64,000 nt of DNA. It comes from Silvibacterium bohemicum (lineage in GTDB: Bacteria > Acidobacteriota > Terriglobia > Terriglobales > Acidobacteriaceae). Positions 8,815 through 17,835 of this stretch are shown here, piece after piece. A program made the translations under genes and the position numbers. The DNA lies in assembly GCF_001006305.1 (NCBI RefSeq), contig NZ_LBHJ01000007.1, positions 62,001 to 126,000 of the forward strand, in the 5' to 3' direction. Numbering within the stretch: the stretch's first letter is position 1; every line of letters starts with the position of its first letter. The notes under the pieces are model-generated. The model made no database searches. It saw only the letters and a program-made list of their open reading frames with translations, and was not told the DNA's origin.

Positions 8815-10584
8815 GTGAGGCTAGACTCCTCGCGCCCCATGGCGCAGATATTTCTTTTTCTTTCAGCCTTCGCATTGGCTGCGATATCGGTTTCAGGATG
8901 CAAGAGCACTGGATCGGCGGGCACAATCGGCGCCGCTCCTTTTGTAACCGAAACAGGCACAGTTGCATCGACCAAGAATCCGCAGGTGGCCCTTTACACT
9001 ATCTTCCCGCTGCGGCCGGCGGATGTTGAGGTGCAGTTTGGACCCAGCACAGATTATTCGCTGCGCACCTGGACGCAAGCCGCCGACGGCAGTCATCCGT
9101 TATCGCTTCTAGTCGCAGGAATGCGCGCCGATAGCGACTATCATCTGCGCGCCGTGGTTCACTTTCACGACGGTCCCACTCTCACCGATGCGGATCACAT
9201 CTTCCACACCAGCCATATCGCCTCGAAGCTGATCCCGGTATTCACGACGCATACAGCTTCTGGCGCAACACCGCAGCCGGGCGTGGAGCTGCTCAATTCT
9301 GCCATCGGATCGACATCGCAGCTGCTTGTGACCGATCTCGATGGGCATGTGATCTGGGGCTATGACTACTCCGATCGGCGCTCGTCGGGAATGGTGCAGT
9401 TCCTGCGCTATGTGCAGGCATCGCTCGATATATTCCCTAATACTTATTACTGGGTGGCCGGCAAATTCGGAGTAACGAGACCGAATGACCAGTCGCCGTC
9501 AGATCCGTGGAAGAACGCGCCGCCGGACCAGAAGTCGGGCACGATCATCAATCCGGCGAAGCTCCTGCCCAATGGTGACGTTCTGCTCGTGATTGGGCTC
9601 ACCGCGCAGTCCCAGCTTCTGGGGCCGCCACCGATTGGCGTTCCCACCGTTCTTCGGGAAATCAATCTGGCCGGTGAAACGGTGAAAGAGCTGCGAGTGG
9701 AAACGCTGAACAGGGAACTCGCGTCGGCTGGCTATTCCAACCTTCATCTGGACGTGATTCACCACGACGTCGCCATTTTGCCGAATGGCCATTGGATCGT
9801 TCTCGCAAACACCACGCGATCTTTTAAGGATCTGCCGGGATATCCCGGCACCACGCATGTCGTAGGAGATGTGTTGGTCGATGTCGATGCCAACTCGCAT
9901 CCGGTCTGGGTGTGGAATGAGTTCGATCATCTCGACGTGCATCGTCACCCGATGGATTTTCCCGATTGGACGCATTCCAACGCCGTTCTGTATACGGCCG
10001 ACGATGGAAACCTCATTGTGTCCAGCCGCAGCCAGAGCTGGGTCATGAAGGTCGACTACCGCAACGGCAAGGGCGAAGGCCAGATTCTTTGGAGAATGGG
10101 GAAGGACGGCGACCTGCGGCTGTTGAACGGAACCGATCCCGTCGACTGGAGCTACGCGCAACACGATCCGGAGATCGTTGGTCAGCGCAGCGCAGGAGTT
10201 TTCCGGCTCTCCATAATGGACAACGGAAACAATCGCGTGATGGCCAACGGCGGCATCTGCGGAACGAAAGGGAATGCTCCCTGCTACTCTTCCGTCAATG
10301 TCTACGAGGTCGACGAGAGCGCCAAAACGGCGAAGCTGGTCTTTCATCAAGCGTACCCGCCGGCTCAATATTCGGTGTGGGGAGGCAGCGTAACACCCCT
10401 CGCCAATGGCGATCTCGATGCCGATCTCTGTTTTCAGCAGCACGCCTCGAATGTCTATGAGTTGACCGTGCCCGATTTATCCACGACTGAGAAGCCCCAG
10501 GTGGTGTGGCAGCTCCACATGCAGGGGACGAATCTCTATCGGACGCAGCGGCTGCCCAGCCTCTATCCCGGCGTGCAGTGGTGA
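8815..10584 (+). CDS. Arylsulfotransferase (ASST family) lipoprotein
   Basis: Bacterial arylsulfate sulfotransferase family protein, 589 residues. The GTG start at 8815 follows the APS-kinase stop by one base, with AGGGA about 6 bases upstream. The N-terminus is a lipoprotein signal with lipobox VSGC, so the mature protein should be membrane-anchored outside the cytoplasm. Family motifs of the six-bladed propeller are clear: VIHHDVAILPNG (His about 316), WTHSNAV (His about 387) followed 18 residues later by Arg in SSRSQS, AQHDPE (His about 450), and MDNGNNR. These match the His/Arg set I recall for E. coli AssT, including the sulfohistidine region. Characterised members use phenolic sulfates rather than PAPS, which sits oddly with the APS kinase upstream. 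Confidence 0.88.
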   Translation: MRLDSSRPMAQIFLFLSAFALAAISVSGCKSTGSAGTIGAAPFVTETGTVASTKNPQVALYTIFPLRPADVEVQFGPSTDYSLRTWTQAADGSHPLSLLVAGMRADSDYHLRAVVHFHDGPTLTDADHIFHTSHIASKLIPVFTTHTASGATPQPGVELLNSAIGSTSQLLVTDLDGHVIWGYDYSDRRSSGMVQFLRYVQASLDIFPNTYYWVAGKFGVTRPNDQSPSDPWKNAPPDQKSGTIINPAKLLPNGDVLLVIGLTAQSQLLGPPPIGVPTVLREINLAGETVKELRVETLNRELASAGYSNLHLDVIHHDVAILPNGHWIVLANTTRSFKDLPGYPGTTHVVGDVLVDVDANSHPVWVWNEFDHLDVHRHPMDFPDWTHSNAVLYTADDGNLIVSSRSQSWVMKVDYRNGKGEGQILWRMGKDGDLRLLNGTDPVDWSYAQHDPEIVGQRSAGVFRLSIMDNGNNRVMANGGICGTKGNAPCYSSVNVYEVDESAKTAKLVFHQAYPPAQYSVWGGSVTPLANGDLDADLCFQQHASNVYELTVPDLSTTEKPQVVWQLHMQGTNLYRTQRLPSLYPGVQW

Positions 10585-10743
10585 GTCGCCGCTTCTGAAT
10601 CCGGCCATAACGGCTCGAACCATCCTTATTCCCGCACGCTAGCCCTTGAAGTCCGCTTGCAAAAGGCGATAGTGTGGACGCTGGACAATGATAACGATCT
10701 CACGCCCGCATCTTCGCGTGGGCCGTTACGCCGAAAGGATTGG

Positions 10744-13700
10744 ATGTCGACCTCAAGACGGGATTTTCTGAAGACCACGATCATCGCGGGTGCAGGCATG
10801 GCCGTGCCCGCCGCTGCCGCTGCAGCCACTGCTGAGGGATCGGCAGCAACCGGAAGCATGGATGAAGCCCAGATCGGCAGAGCCGGCGCAAGCACCGGCG
10901 AATACACGCGCGGCATCGGCATGTATCCCGGCGCACCATCGGAAAACTTCAGTCCTGAGCTCGTAGCCGACAATACGGCCTACCGCAATCTGGCATTGCT
11001 GCGGCCGGCCTATCACTCCAGCAGTTACGACTACAACCTGACCGCACAGCTGGTCACCGACGGCATCAAGGATACGCATCTTCCCACCTGGGTCGGGGTC
11101 TCCATGAATCGGATGGGCGACCTTCCCAAGGCCGAGCGTGAAGTGCTCCTCGACCACTTTCCCGCCAGCCTTGTGCCCCTGCGCGGAACGAATCCATCGG
11201 TACAGGTCCAACTCGGCGGCGGCGAAAGCCTTCCCGCTGTCGATCGAATCGCGGTCTTCGTCGTTCTGTCTGAGGCGGTGCACGCCGAGCAGCTGACATT
11301 TACGGTTTCCGTCTCCGACGACGGACGCGCCTGGAAAGAGGTCGGCAGTGCTTCCTCGCCCCAGGCCGTTGATGGTGCGAATTACCCGCCTGACATGATC
11401 CATGGCGCCAAACTTTATTTCCCCTCCATCTCTCTGAAAGAGGCCTATCGCAGCCGCTATTACGAGGTGAAATGCGGCCTGTCGACGTCGCAGGAGAACG
11501 ATGGATCGTCTCCCTGGACCATGGGGCAGATCGAGTTTTACGAAGGAGACCGCCGCGTACAAGTCGGCGGCCCGTACAGCTTTACCAGCGCATGGATGAG
11601 CGCCGGCTGCGGCGAAGAGTGGGTGTATGTCGATCTCGGCACACGATGCGAGTTCGACCGCGTTGCGCTCTATTGGATCGCACCCGCCGCCGAAGGTGCA
11701 ATCCAGGTCTCCGATGATGCACAAACGTGGCGTGACTTGAGGCCGCTCTCGGGCAACGGCACAGTGGACGATATCAAGCTTTCGTCCCCCGCGCGAGGCC
11801 GCTATGTGCGCGTGCTCATGACTCGTCCCACTTCAGCCGAAGGTTATCTGTTGAGCGAGATCGAGGTGTACGGCCGAGGCGGCTTCACCGCCAAACCCAA
11901 GCCCAGATCGATGACGGCTTCTGATGGAAAGCTCGATCTCGCCGGAGGGAACTGGCGCCTGCAGCGCTCGACGCAGACCGAAGCAGCGGGGGAGTCTCTT
12001 TCCAAGGCCGGCTTCAAAGATAGCGATTGGGTGGTCGCAACCGTGCCGGGAACGGTTCTCACCTCGTACGTAAACGTGGGTGCAGTGCCCGATCCCAACT
12101 ACAGCCAGAATCAGCTTCACATCTCTGACTCGTTCTTCTATTCGGACTTTTGGTATCGCACGGAATTTCAGGCTCCGTCCTTTGCTCACGGCCAGATTGC
12201 GTGGTTGAACTTCGACGGCATCAACTGGAAGGCTGACGTCTTTTTGAACGGCGAAAAGATAGGCCGCATCGAAGGCGGGTTTATCCGCGGCCGATTCGAT
12301 GTCACAGAGAAACTGCTTGCCGGCAAGTTGAATGCGCTCGCCGTGCGCGTCGAGAAGAATGCGACACCGGGCAGCACGAAACAAAAAACCTACGAGAGCC
12401 CCGGCAGGAATGGCGGTGCGCTGGGCGCAGACAACCCCACCTACCACGCATCGATCGGGTGGGACTGGATTCCCACCATTCGTGGAAGGAACACCGGCAT
12501 CTGGGGCGACGTCTCGCTCACGCTGACCGGTGCTGCGACTCTCGAAAATCCATTCGTCTCCACCACCCTGCCGCTTCCTGATACCTCGCACGCCGATGTC
12601 AGCATTGAAGTCGATGCCGTCAATCATGGGACGAAGCCGATCATCGGAACCTTGCGCGGCCGCTTCGGAGACGTGCATTTCGAGCAGCATGTGACGCTGC
12701 CAGGCTCCTCGCGACTTACCATCAAGCTTGATCCTTCGACGCATCCTGTGCTTCGCCTGCAAAAACCGGATCTCTGGTGGCCGGTTGGCTACGGTGAGCC
12801 GCACCTGTACGACGTAGAGCTGAGCTTCGAGTCGAAAGAGAAAAAGCTGCTCGATAAAAAGTCGTTTAAGGCCGGCGTGCGCCAGATGACCTACAGCGAA
12901 GAGGGTTCGGCGCTGAAGATTTGGATCAACGGCCGCCGCTTTGTCGCGCGCGGCGGCAACTGGGGCTTCGGCGAATCGATGCTGCTCTATCGCGCCCGCG
13001 AATATGACGCGGCAGTTCGCTATCACCGCGAGATGAACTTCACCATGGTCCGCAACTGGGTGGGGCAGATCGGCGATGAGGCATTCTACGAAGCGTGCGA
13101 CCGCCACGGCGTAATGGTGTGGCAGGATTTCTGGCTGGCCAATCCCTGGGACGGCCCGATACCCGATGACAACGCAATGTTCCTCAGCAATGCGCGCGAC
13201 TTCGTGCAGCGCATTCGCAGCCATGCATCCATTGGCCTCTACTGCGGACGCAACGAAGGATTTCCCCCAAAGCCATTGGACGATGGAATACGTAGCATTC
13301 TGGCGGAGCTGCATCCTGACTTGCATTACATTGGCAGCTCTGCGGATAAGGTGGTCAGCGGACACGGCCCTTACAACGCCCTGCCGCCAGCCGTCTACTT
13401 TCAGTTGGCGGACAACAAGCTGCACAGCGAGATTGGCATGCCCAACATTCCGCCCATCGAGAGCGTGCGCGCCATGATGCCGGAGAGCGCGATCTGGCCG
13501 CAGGCATTGGATTGGGGACTCCATGATTTCAATCTCACCGGCGCGCAGGGCGGCAGCTCCTTCCTCAACATCATCAAGGATAGTTACGGTGGCGCCGATA
13601 GCGGCGAGGAGTGGATTTCGCTCGCGCAGTTCGTGAACTACGAGGGCTATCGCGCCATGTTCGAGGCCCAGAGCAAATACCGGATGGGCGTGCTGTTATG

Positions 13701-14397
13701 GATGAGCCATCCCTGCTGGCCTTCGTTCGTATGGCAGACCTACGATTATTACTTCGAGCCCACTGCTGCTTACTTCGGCTGCAAAAAAGGATCGGAGCCG
13801 CTGCACATTCAGTGGAACCGCGTGGACGAAAGCATCGAAGTAGTGAACTACAGCGGCGGAGATGCGAAAGGACTGAGTGCGCAGGCCGAGATTTTGAATC
13901 TGGACGGGACCAAGGCGTGGACGAAGACCGTGTCACTCGATAGCGCCGAGGACAGCACCTCGCCGTGCATCAAACTCGAGTCGGTAGCAGGTCTCACGCC
14001 CGTACACTTCCTGCGCCTGACATTGACGCGCGGAACGGATGCGATTTCAACTAACTTTTATCTGCGAGGGATAAAGGAGGGCGATTATCGCTCGATCCGC
14101 ACGTTGCCCAAAGCGCAGGTGAAGGCCCGCACAAATGCGGTACGGGAGGCCGACCGCTGGATACTGACCACCGAGCTGAACAACGCATCAGCGGCCCCGG
14201 CGTTGATGACGCGCCTCAAAGCCGTCCGCGACCGCAGCGGCGACCGCATCCTCCCCGCCATCTACAGTGATAATTACGTCTCCCTTATGCCGGGCGAGCA
14301 TAAAATTATTACCACGGAGCTCAAGCATGCCGACACCCGAGGCGAGAAGCCTAGAATCGTTGTCGGCGGATTCAATGTCGAATCGAGTTCGGCATAA
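10744..14397 (+). CDS. Tat-exported GH2 family glycosidase with discoidin-like domains
   Basis: Large secreted glycoside hydrolase family 2 enzyme, about 1217 residues; beta-mannosidase and exo-beta-glucosaminidase are the nearest recognisable activities. I start it at the ATG at 10744 (AAAGGA just upstream) because it yields the Tat signal STSRRDFLKT and a hydrophobic stretch; the open frame extends to 10657. Two discoidin (F5/8C)-like segments cover about residues 55-370. The GH2 sugar-binding, Ig-like and TIM-barrel domains follow from about 390 (INWKADVFLNGEKIG, WWPVGYGEPHLYDVEL). The likely acid/base Glu is in CGRNEG (about 838) and the nucleophile Glu in LHSEIGMP (about 896). No transporter or sulfatase is adjacent. 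Confidence 0.85.
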   Translation: MSTSRRDFLKTTIIAGAGMAVPAAAAAATAEGSAATGSMDEAQIGRAGASTGEYTRGIGMYPGAPSENFSPELVADNTAYRNLALLRPAYHSSSYDYNLTAQLVTDGIKDTHLPTWVGVSMNRMGDLPKAEREVLLDHFPASLVPLRGTNPSVQVQLGGGESLPAVDRIAVFVVLSEAVHAEQLTFTVSVSDDGRAWKEVGSASSPQAVDGANYPPDMIHGAKLYFPSISLKEAYRSRYYEVKCGLSTSQENDGSSPWTMGQIEFYEGDRRVQVGGPYSFTSAWMSAGCGEEWVYVDLGTRCEFDRVALYWIAPAAEGAIQVSDDAQTWRDLRPLSGNGTVDDIKLSSPARGRYVRVLMTRPTSAEGYLLSEIEVYGRGGFTAKPKPRSMTASDGKLDLAGGNWRLQRSTQTEAAGESLSKAGFKDSDWVVATVPGTVLTSYVNVGAVPDPNYSQNQLHISDSFFYSDFWYRTEFQAPSFAHGQIAWLNFDGINWKADVFLNGEKIGRIEGGFIRGRFDVTEKLLAGKLNALAVRVEKNATPGSTKQKTYESPGRNGGALGADNPTYHASIGWDWIPTIRGRNTGIWGDVSLTLTGAATLENPFVSTTLPLPDTSHADVSIEVDAVNHGTKPIIGTLRGRFGDVHFEQHVTLPGSSRLTIKLDPSTHPVLRLQKPDLWWPVGYGEPHLYDVELSFESKEKKLLDKKSFKAGVRQMTYSEEGSALKIWINGRRFVARGGNWGFGESMLLYRAREYDAAVRYHREMNFTMVRNWVGQIGDEAFYEACDRHGVMVWQDFWLANPWDGPIPDDNAMFLSNARDFVQRIRSHASIGLYCGRNEGFPPKPLDDGIRSILAELHPDLHYIGSSADKVVSGHGPYNALPPAVYFQLADNKLHSEIGMPNIPPIESVRAMMPESAIWPQALDWGLHDFNLTGAQGGSSFLNIIKDSYGGADSGEEWISLAQFVNYEGYRAMFEAQSKYRMGVLLWMSHPCWPSFVWQTYDYYFEPTAAYFGCKKGSEPLHIQWNRVDESIEVVNYSGGDAKGLSAQAEILNLDGTKAWTKTVSLDSAEDSTSPCIKLESVAGLTPVHFLRLTLTRGTDAISTNFYLRGIKEGDYRSIRTLPKAQVKARTNAVREADRWILTTELNNASAAPALMTRLKAVRDRSGDRILPAIYSDNYVSLMPGEHKIITTELKHADTRGEKPRIVVGGFNVESSSA

Positions 14398-14556
14398 ACT
14401 CTGGAAGATTTGCCGCAGTAACCTCGGAATTGCGGGATGATGCATCGCGATCTGGATTTCGGACATCTATATATCCGGTTTCTGCCGCTAAAAATGCCTC
14501 CGGCAGGATATTTTGTACGGAATTGCCGATAGAAGGCATGGTAAGTTGGGCCGTCA
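14398..14556. other. Intergenic, nothing recognised
   Basis: Between the GH2 stop and the small ORF at 14557. It is A/T-richer than its surroundings. I see no hairpin with a T-run and no convincing promoter. Confidence 0.3.
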
Positions 14557-14922
14557 ATGGTAATCAGACTTCTTCCCGCGCCGCATGATTCGACTGCACC
14601 ATCGGAAATGCCCGGCGTCTCCTCCGTTTCTGCCGGCTCCGGTCCGGTCGCGGTTGTAACCCGGATCAATACACAAGGCGGATCCACATCCGCCGCCGGT
14701 GCCTATTCTGGTTGGACACAATCCGCCAAGCAACCCCGTGTCTATACGACACCGGGTCTACAGAACGATGATGCCACGACCGAATACCAGCAGCCCTCTT
14801 GGAGCTACCTGTCCAGCGCCGACTGGACCGCTCCGCCCGCAAACAGCCCCGCCGCGCATTACCTGATGTATTCCGGAGCGTTGACCCAGGAAAGCGGGCA
14901 GCTGGTCAATCTATATGCCTAA
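14557..14922 (+). CDS. Hypothetical protein, 121 aa
   Basis: I do not recognise this protein. It is low-complexity, rich in Ser, Thr, Pro, Gln and Gly, without signal peptide or membrane segment. Its N-terminus is Pro-rich (LLPAPHDSTAPSEMPGV). The ATG at 14557 has no clear ribosome-binding site. Support for it being real comes from codon-like composition and an inverted repeat starting two bases after its stop (14925-14967). A competing minus-strand ORF overlaps the first part, so this could be spurious. Confidence 0.4.
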   Translation: MVIRLLPAPHDSTAPSEMPGVSSVSAGSGPVAVVTRINTQGGSTSAAGAYSGWTQSAKQPRVYTTPGLQNDDATTEYQQPSWSYLSSADWTAPPANSPAAHYLMYSGALTQESGQLVNLYA

Positions 14923-14924
14923 GT

Positions 14925-14967
14925 TGCGCTAGCCTGGCCGTGCGCCTGGCTTCGCCGCTCTAGCGCA
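14925..14967 (+). terminator. Inverted repeat after the 14557 ORF
   Basis: Arms TGCGCTAG (14925-14932) and CTAGCGCA (14960-14967) pair perfectly around a GC-rich loop that can itself pair partly. It is followed by CTTTCTC rather than a true T-run, so intrinsic termination is uncertain. Confidence 0.35.
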
Positions 14968-15230
14968 CTTTCTCTACGTCAACTCTGTTACAGGATGCGA
15001 GTCGCCCTATGCCATTTTCAATGGCCTTCTGCGCCGCGGCTATGTCCCTACATTCATAATTGTCTTCAAGTCAAAGTATTCTGGGGCGGATGCAAACGTC
15101 GACAGGAAGTGTTTCTTTATACGTGTCATTGCTGATCTTTGAAAGCGTTCTATCCTGCGTTGATGAGGCTTTATGAGCACATACAAGGTGAGTCAAATTT
15201 GCAAGAACAGCTTCTCGTCTTTCTCCAGCC
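14968..15230. other. Intergenic, nothing recognised
   Basis: This gene-free stretch is A/T-richer than its surroundings and holds no ORF I can support. Confidence 0.3.
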
Positions 15231-15260
15231 TTGTGTTACGCTACAGTTCGCTGCATTAAT
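15231..15260 (+). promoter_or_regulatory. Possible sigma70-type promoter for the SDR gene
   Basis: TTGTGT at 15231-15236 and ATTAAT at 15255-15260 are separated by 18 bases and end about 20 bases before the start codon. The match to -35/-10 consensus is only fair, and the downstream leader would be very short. Confidence 0.25.
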
Positions 15261-15279
15261 TTGCATCATGGAGTAATTG

Positions 15280-16056
15280 TTGAGCACTGCCCCATTTGAT
15301 TTAAGCGGTAAGTGCGCTGTGGTAATCGGCGGAACATCCGGCCTCGGAAAAGCGATTGCTCTCGGGCTCGCCGCAGCCGGTGCCGACGTCGTCGCCGCCT
15401 CGCGCCGCTCGGAAGAATCTGCTCAGACAGCAGTTGAGATAGAAGCGCTCGGCAGAAAGACCCTGCAGCAGACCGTAGACGTTTGCGACCGCTCGTCGAT
15501 CGAATCGCTGCATCGGGCAGTCATCGAGAAGTTTTCCAAGGTCGACATCCTGATAAACGCGGCAGGTGTCACGCTGAAAGTGCCCACGCTGGAGTGCGCG
15601 GAAGAAGACTGGCTGCGCGTGCTCGATATCAATTTGAACGGCACATGGCGCTCATGCCAGATCTTCGGCAGAACCATGGCCGCGCAGAAGCACGGGAAGA
15701 TTTTGAATATCGCTTCACTCTCGACCTTCGTCGCCTTCAAAGACGTAGCCGTGTATGGAGTGAGCAAGAGTGGTGTCGGTGCGCTCACAAAATCGCTCGC
15801 GGTGGAGCTCGCGCCTTCCAACATTTGCGTGAACGCCATCGCGCCCGGCATCTTTCCAACCTCGCTGAATGCCAATCTTGTCCGGAACACCGACCGCGGG
15901 CGTGAATTAAAGATGCGCACGCCAATGAACCGCTTCGGAGAGTTAAACGAAATTGTCGGCGGCGCGATCTATCTGGTTTCCGATGCCGCGTCTTTCGTCA
16001 CCGGAGAAATTTTGGTCATCGACGGCGGTTACATGGCAAGCGGCGTCAATCAGTAG
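15280..16056 (+). CDS. SDR family NAD(P)-dependent oxidoreductase
   Basis: Classical short-chain dehydrogenase, about 258 residues, soluble. Two adjacent TTG codons (15277, 15280) can start it; GGAG at 15270-15273 favours 15280 by spacing. The cofactor motif GGTSGLGKAIA is at residues 18-28, NAAG lies mid-protein, and the catalytic Ser and YGVSK (Tyr-x3-Lys) follow NIASLS. The C-terminal FVTGEILVIDGGYMASG is typical of sugar-acid dehydrogenases such as gluconate 5-dehydrogenase, but the substrate cannot be read from the sequence. It stands alone; the next gene is convergent. Confidence 0.85.
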   Translation: MSTAPFDLSGKCAVVIGGTSGLGKAIALGLAAAGADVVAASRRSEESAQTAVEIEALGRKTLQQTVDVCDRSSIESLHRAVIEKFSKVDILINAAGVTLKVPTLECAEEDWLRVLDINLNGTWRSCQIFGRTMAAQKHGKILNIASLSTFVAFKDVAVYGVSKSGVGALTKSLAVELAPSNICVNAIAPGIFPTSLNANLVRNTDRGRELKMRTPMNRFGELNEIVGGAIYLVSDAASFVTGEILVIDGGYMASGVNQ

Positions 16057-16092
16057 AGCATCTTTACAGCTCCCTCATCCGCCGCTTCGGAG

Positions 16093-16773
16093 TTAAGGTG
16101 ATCTCTGTTTCTCCCGCAGACGGACCGGAGTGACCTTTCGCGGCGATGAGGAATCGGCTGGCATCGACCTTCCTCCATCTGCATAGACTCTCTGCTGTGC
16201 CTCCCAGGCTACGGAATCCATCTTCCATGCGAACACAAACATCTTCAAGCCGACGAAGCAGAGGTATGTCCCCAGGATGGCGGTAGCAAGAGAATTGCCT
16301 ACGTCATCGACGGCACATGCCGCCAGAATGCCCGAGAACGCAATCGATGCGGGACCGAAGAGATAGACAGAGTAGTGACGTGACAGCTGATTTCCAGGTC
16401 CGGTCGCGGACACAATCGAAAAGATTCCAAATACGCATGCGTAAATCGCCGCAGCGACCAGCAGCCATCGCGTCGCAATCAGTGGAGAGTATCCTAACAC
16501 CACTCCAGTGCCGGCCAGAATTGTGCCGCTCATCATGTAAAAGATGAAGCGATGCATACGCCTCGGTCCCTCGCCGAGGGCAGCAAACCAGTCCGAAATT
16601 CCAGCCAGTATGAGCGCGGCCATCGCAAGAACCAGCGCAATGGCGACAGACACGGCTTCAAAGAAGAGGTTGGTCATGGTGGCGCCGAGATAGACGAAAG
16701 CCGATCCCAGAATGAATGCCAAAGCTCCATGGAAACTAAGAACTGCAGTGCGAATCTTCACATCGTTCAGCAT
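16093..16773 (-). CDS. HdeD/DUF308-like integral membrane protein
   Basis: A 226-residue polytopic protein with about six membrane helices in three pairs, beginning RTAVLSFHGALAFILG and ending with LGTYLCFVGLKMFVFAWKM. A basic, Ser/Pro-rich cytoplasmic tail of about 45 residues follows. Organisation and length suit the HdeD/DUF308 group, linked in E. coli to acid resistance, but similarity is only by architecture. GAGGAGG lies about 10 bases upstream of the ATG at 16773. Its start overlaps the last codons of the universal stress gene, so the two are translationally coupled and share the CRP/FNR-type sites further upstream. Confidence 0.6.
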   Translation of the reverse strand: MLNDVKIRTAVLSFHGALAFILGSAFVYLGATMTNLFFEAVSVAIALVLAMAALILAGISDWFAALGEGPRRMHRFIFYMMSGTILAGTGVVLGYSPLIATRWLLVAAAIYACVFGIFSIVSATGPGNQLSRHYSVYLFGPASIAFSGILAACAVDDVGNSLATAILGTYLCFVGLKMFVFAWKMDSVAWEAQQRVYADGGRSMPADSSSPRKVTPVRLREKQRSP

Positions 16774-17684
16774 TGGAGTGAAACCTCCTCATTCTGTGAA
16801 CCGCCGATTACTTGCTGAATAGGCTTTTCGGCTGCGGCTGCTCTGAGCGGTGGGACGCACAATACTGGACATGTCGCGCTCGACACCACTTGCAGCACAG
16901 TGCTTGATGGAAAGTCTTTCTCGCCAAGTTCGTTCGCTGGGGAGCCGAGAACAATAAGATCCGCGTGAACCTTGTTTGCATAGAGGCCAATGAGTTTCGC
17001 GGGCTCGCCGATGCTAACCAGATGTTCCACTGGAACGGTGTGAGCTTCGTTGAAGGGCGCGAGAAAACGCAATCGCTCCATGCAGCTCGAATGGTCATGC
17101 TCATTGGCATTGGAAGCAACGTGCAGGGCGAAGAGCTGTGTGTGGGCAATGCGGTGGGCATAGCGGAGCGCCACCAGCGATGCCGGTGAGAAATCCGTTG
17201 CTGCCAGAACGTGACGCCAATGGCCGGCCCACGGCAGCAAACTTTCCGCGCTGGGAGACACTGCCAGAATCGGGCACGGAGCTTTGCTCAGAAGCTGCCG
17301 TGCGACCGTACCCAGTGCGACGCGCCCCGCCTCGGTTGTCGCTCGAGTTCCCAGGATCAGCAGATCCGCGTGATGATCGGCAATCGTCTGCAGAATGCGC
17401 TCGCAGACTACCCCATTTTCGACCACGGATTGAGTTGCAATTCCCAGGTCTCGGGCTTCTTCTTCGATCCGGCTCAACTCCTGGCGCGCAGCTTTGTCTG
17501 CTGCAAGCGTCGAAGGCGCGCCCTCTGGAAACGCATACGCCAACGGATCGATGACGTGGACGATCACCAGCAACGATTGCCGCAGCCGCGCGAGAGCCTG
17601 CGCATACTTGAGTGCGATAGAGGCCGGATCGCTCAAATCCGTCGCAACTACGATCGTCCTGAGTTTCAAGCTTGTGTTGTTCAT
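16767..17684 (-). CDS. Two-domain universal stress protein
   Basis: Tandem UspA-type protein, about 305 residues. The open frame reaches 17747, but GAGGTG at 17695-17690 five bases before the ATG at 17684 fixes the start (MNNTSLKLRTIVVATDLSD). Domain 1 runs to about residue 145 and domain 2 from about 155. Both begin with the hydrophobic-T/D-F/L-S motif (VVATDLSDPAS, VLAATDFSPASL). Domain 1 carries LLILGTRATTEAGRVALG and domain 2 LIVLGSPANELGEKDFPSST, related to the GxxGxxx(S/T) ATP-binding loop. It is the first gene of a two-gene unit with the HdeD-like protein; upstream palindromes suggest oxygen- or NO-responsive control. Confidence 0.87.
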   Translation of the reverse strand: MNNTSLKLRTIVVATDLSDPASIALKYAQALARLRQSLLVIVHVIDPLAYAFPEGAPSTLAADKAARQELSRIEEEARDLGIATQSVVENGVVCERILQTIADHHADLLILGTRATTEAGRVALGTVARQLLSKAPCPILAVSPSAESLLPWAGHWRHVLAATDFSPASLVALRYAHRIAHTQLFALHVASNANEHDHSSCMERLRFLAPFNEAHTVPVEHLVSIGEPAKLIGLYANKVHADLIVLGSPANELGEKDFPSSTVLQVVSSATCPVLCVPPLRAAAAEKPIQQVIGGSQNEEVSLQC

Positions 17685-17733
17685 CGCTACACCTCGCTGT
17701 CTTGAATATCGAACAGCGAACAACGGTGCCGCA

Positions 17734-17747
17734 GTGATTCGCATCAC
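17734..17747. promoter_or_regulatory. CRP/FNR-type palindrome (GTGAT-N4-ATCAC)
   Basis: GTGATTCGCATCAC: five-base arms pair perfectly around TCGC. It is centred about 57 bp upstream of the universal stress start codon, close to where a promoter would lie. Confidence 0.45.
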
Positions 17748-17754
17748 GGGAAGA

Positions 17755-17770
17755 TGTGATCGGCGTCACA
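17755..17770. promoter_or_regulatory. CRP-like site TGTGA-N6-TCACA
   Basis: TGTGATCGGCGTCACA is a perfect match to the classical CRP half-site pair with six-base spacing. It is centred about 78 bp upstream of the universal stress start codon. The protein binding it in this organism is unknown; CRP/FNR-family regulators share this architecture. Confidence 0.55.
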
Positions 17771-17835
17771 AAGGAAAACCCGAGATACACGCCTCGCCCT
17801 TCAGAGGATGCATCTGAAAAACGTCTCATTCGTTC

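Noticed and set aside
8815-10584. PAPS-dependent sulfotransferase call for the third cluster gene
   Set aside because: Motifs are those of the PAPS-independent ASST propeller, not the P-loop sulfotransferase fold.
11833-13524. 563-codon minus-strand ORF opposite the GH2 gene
   Set aside because: Antisense shadow; the plus frame has clear GH2 domains.
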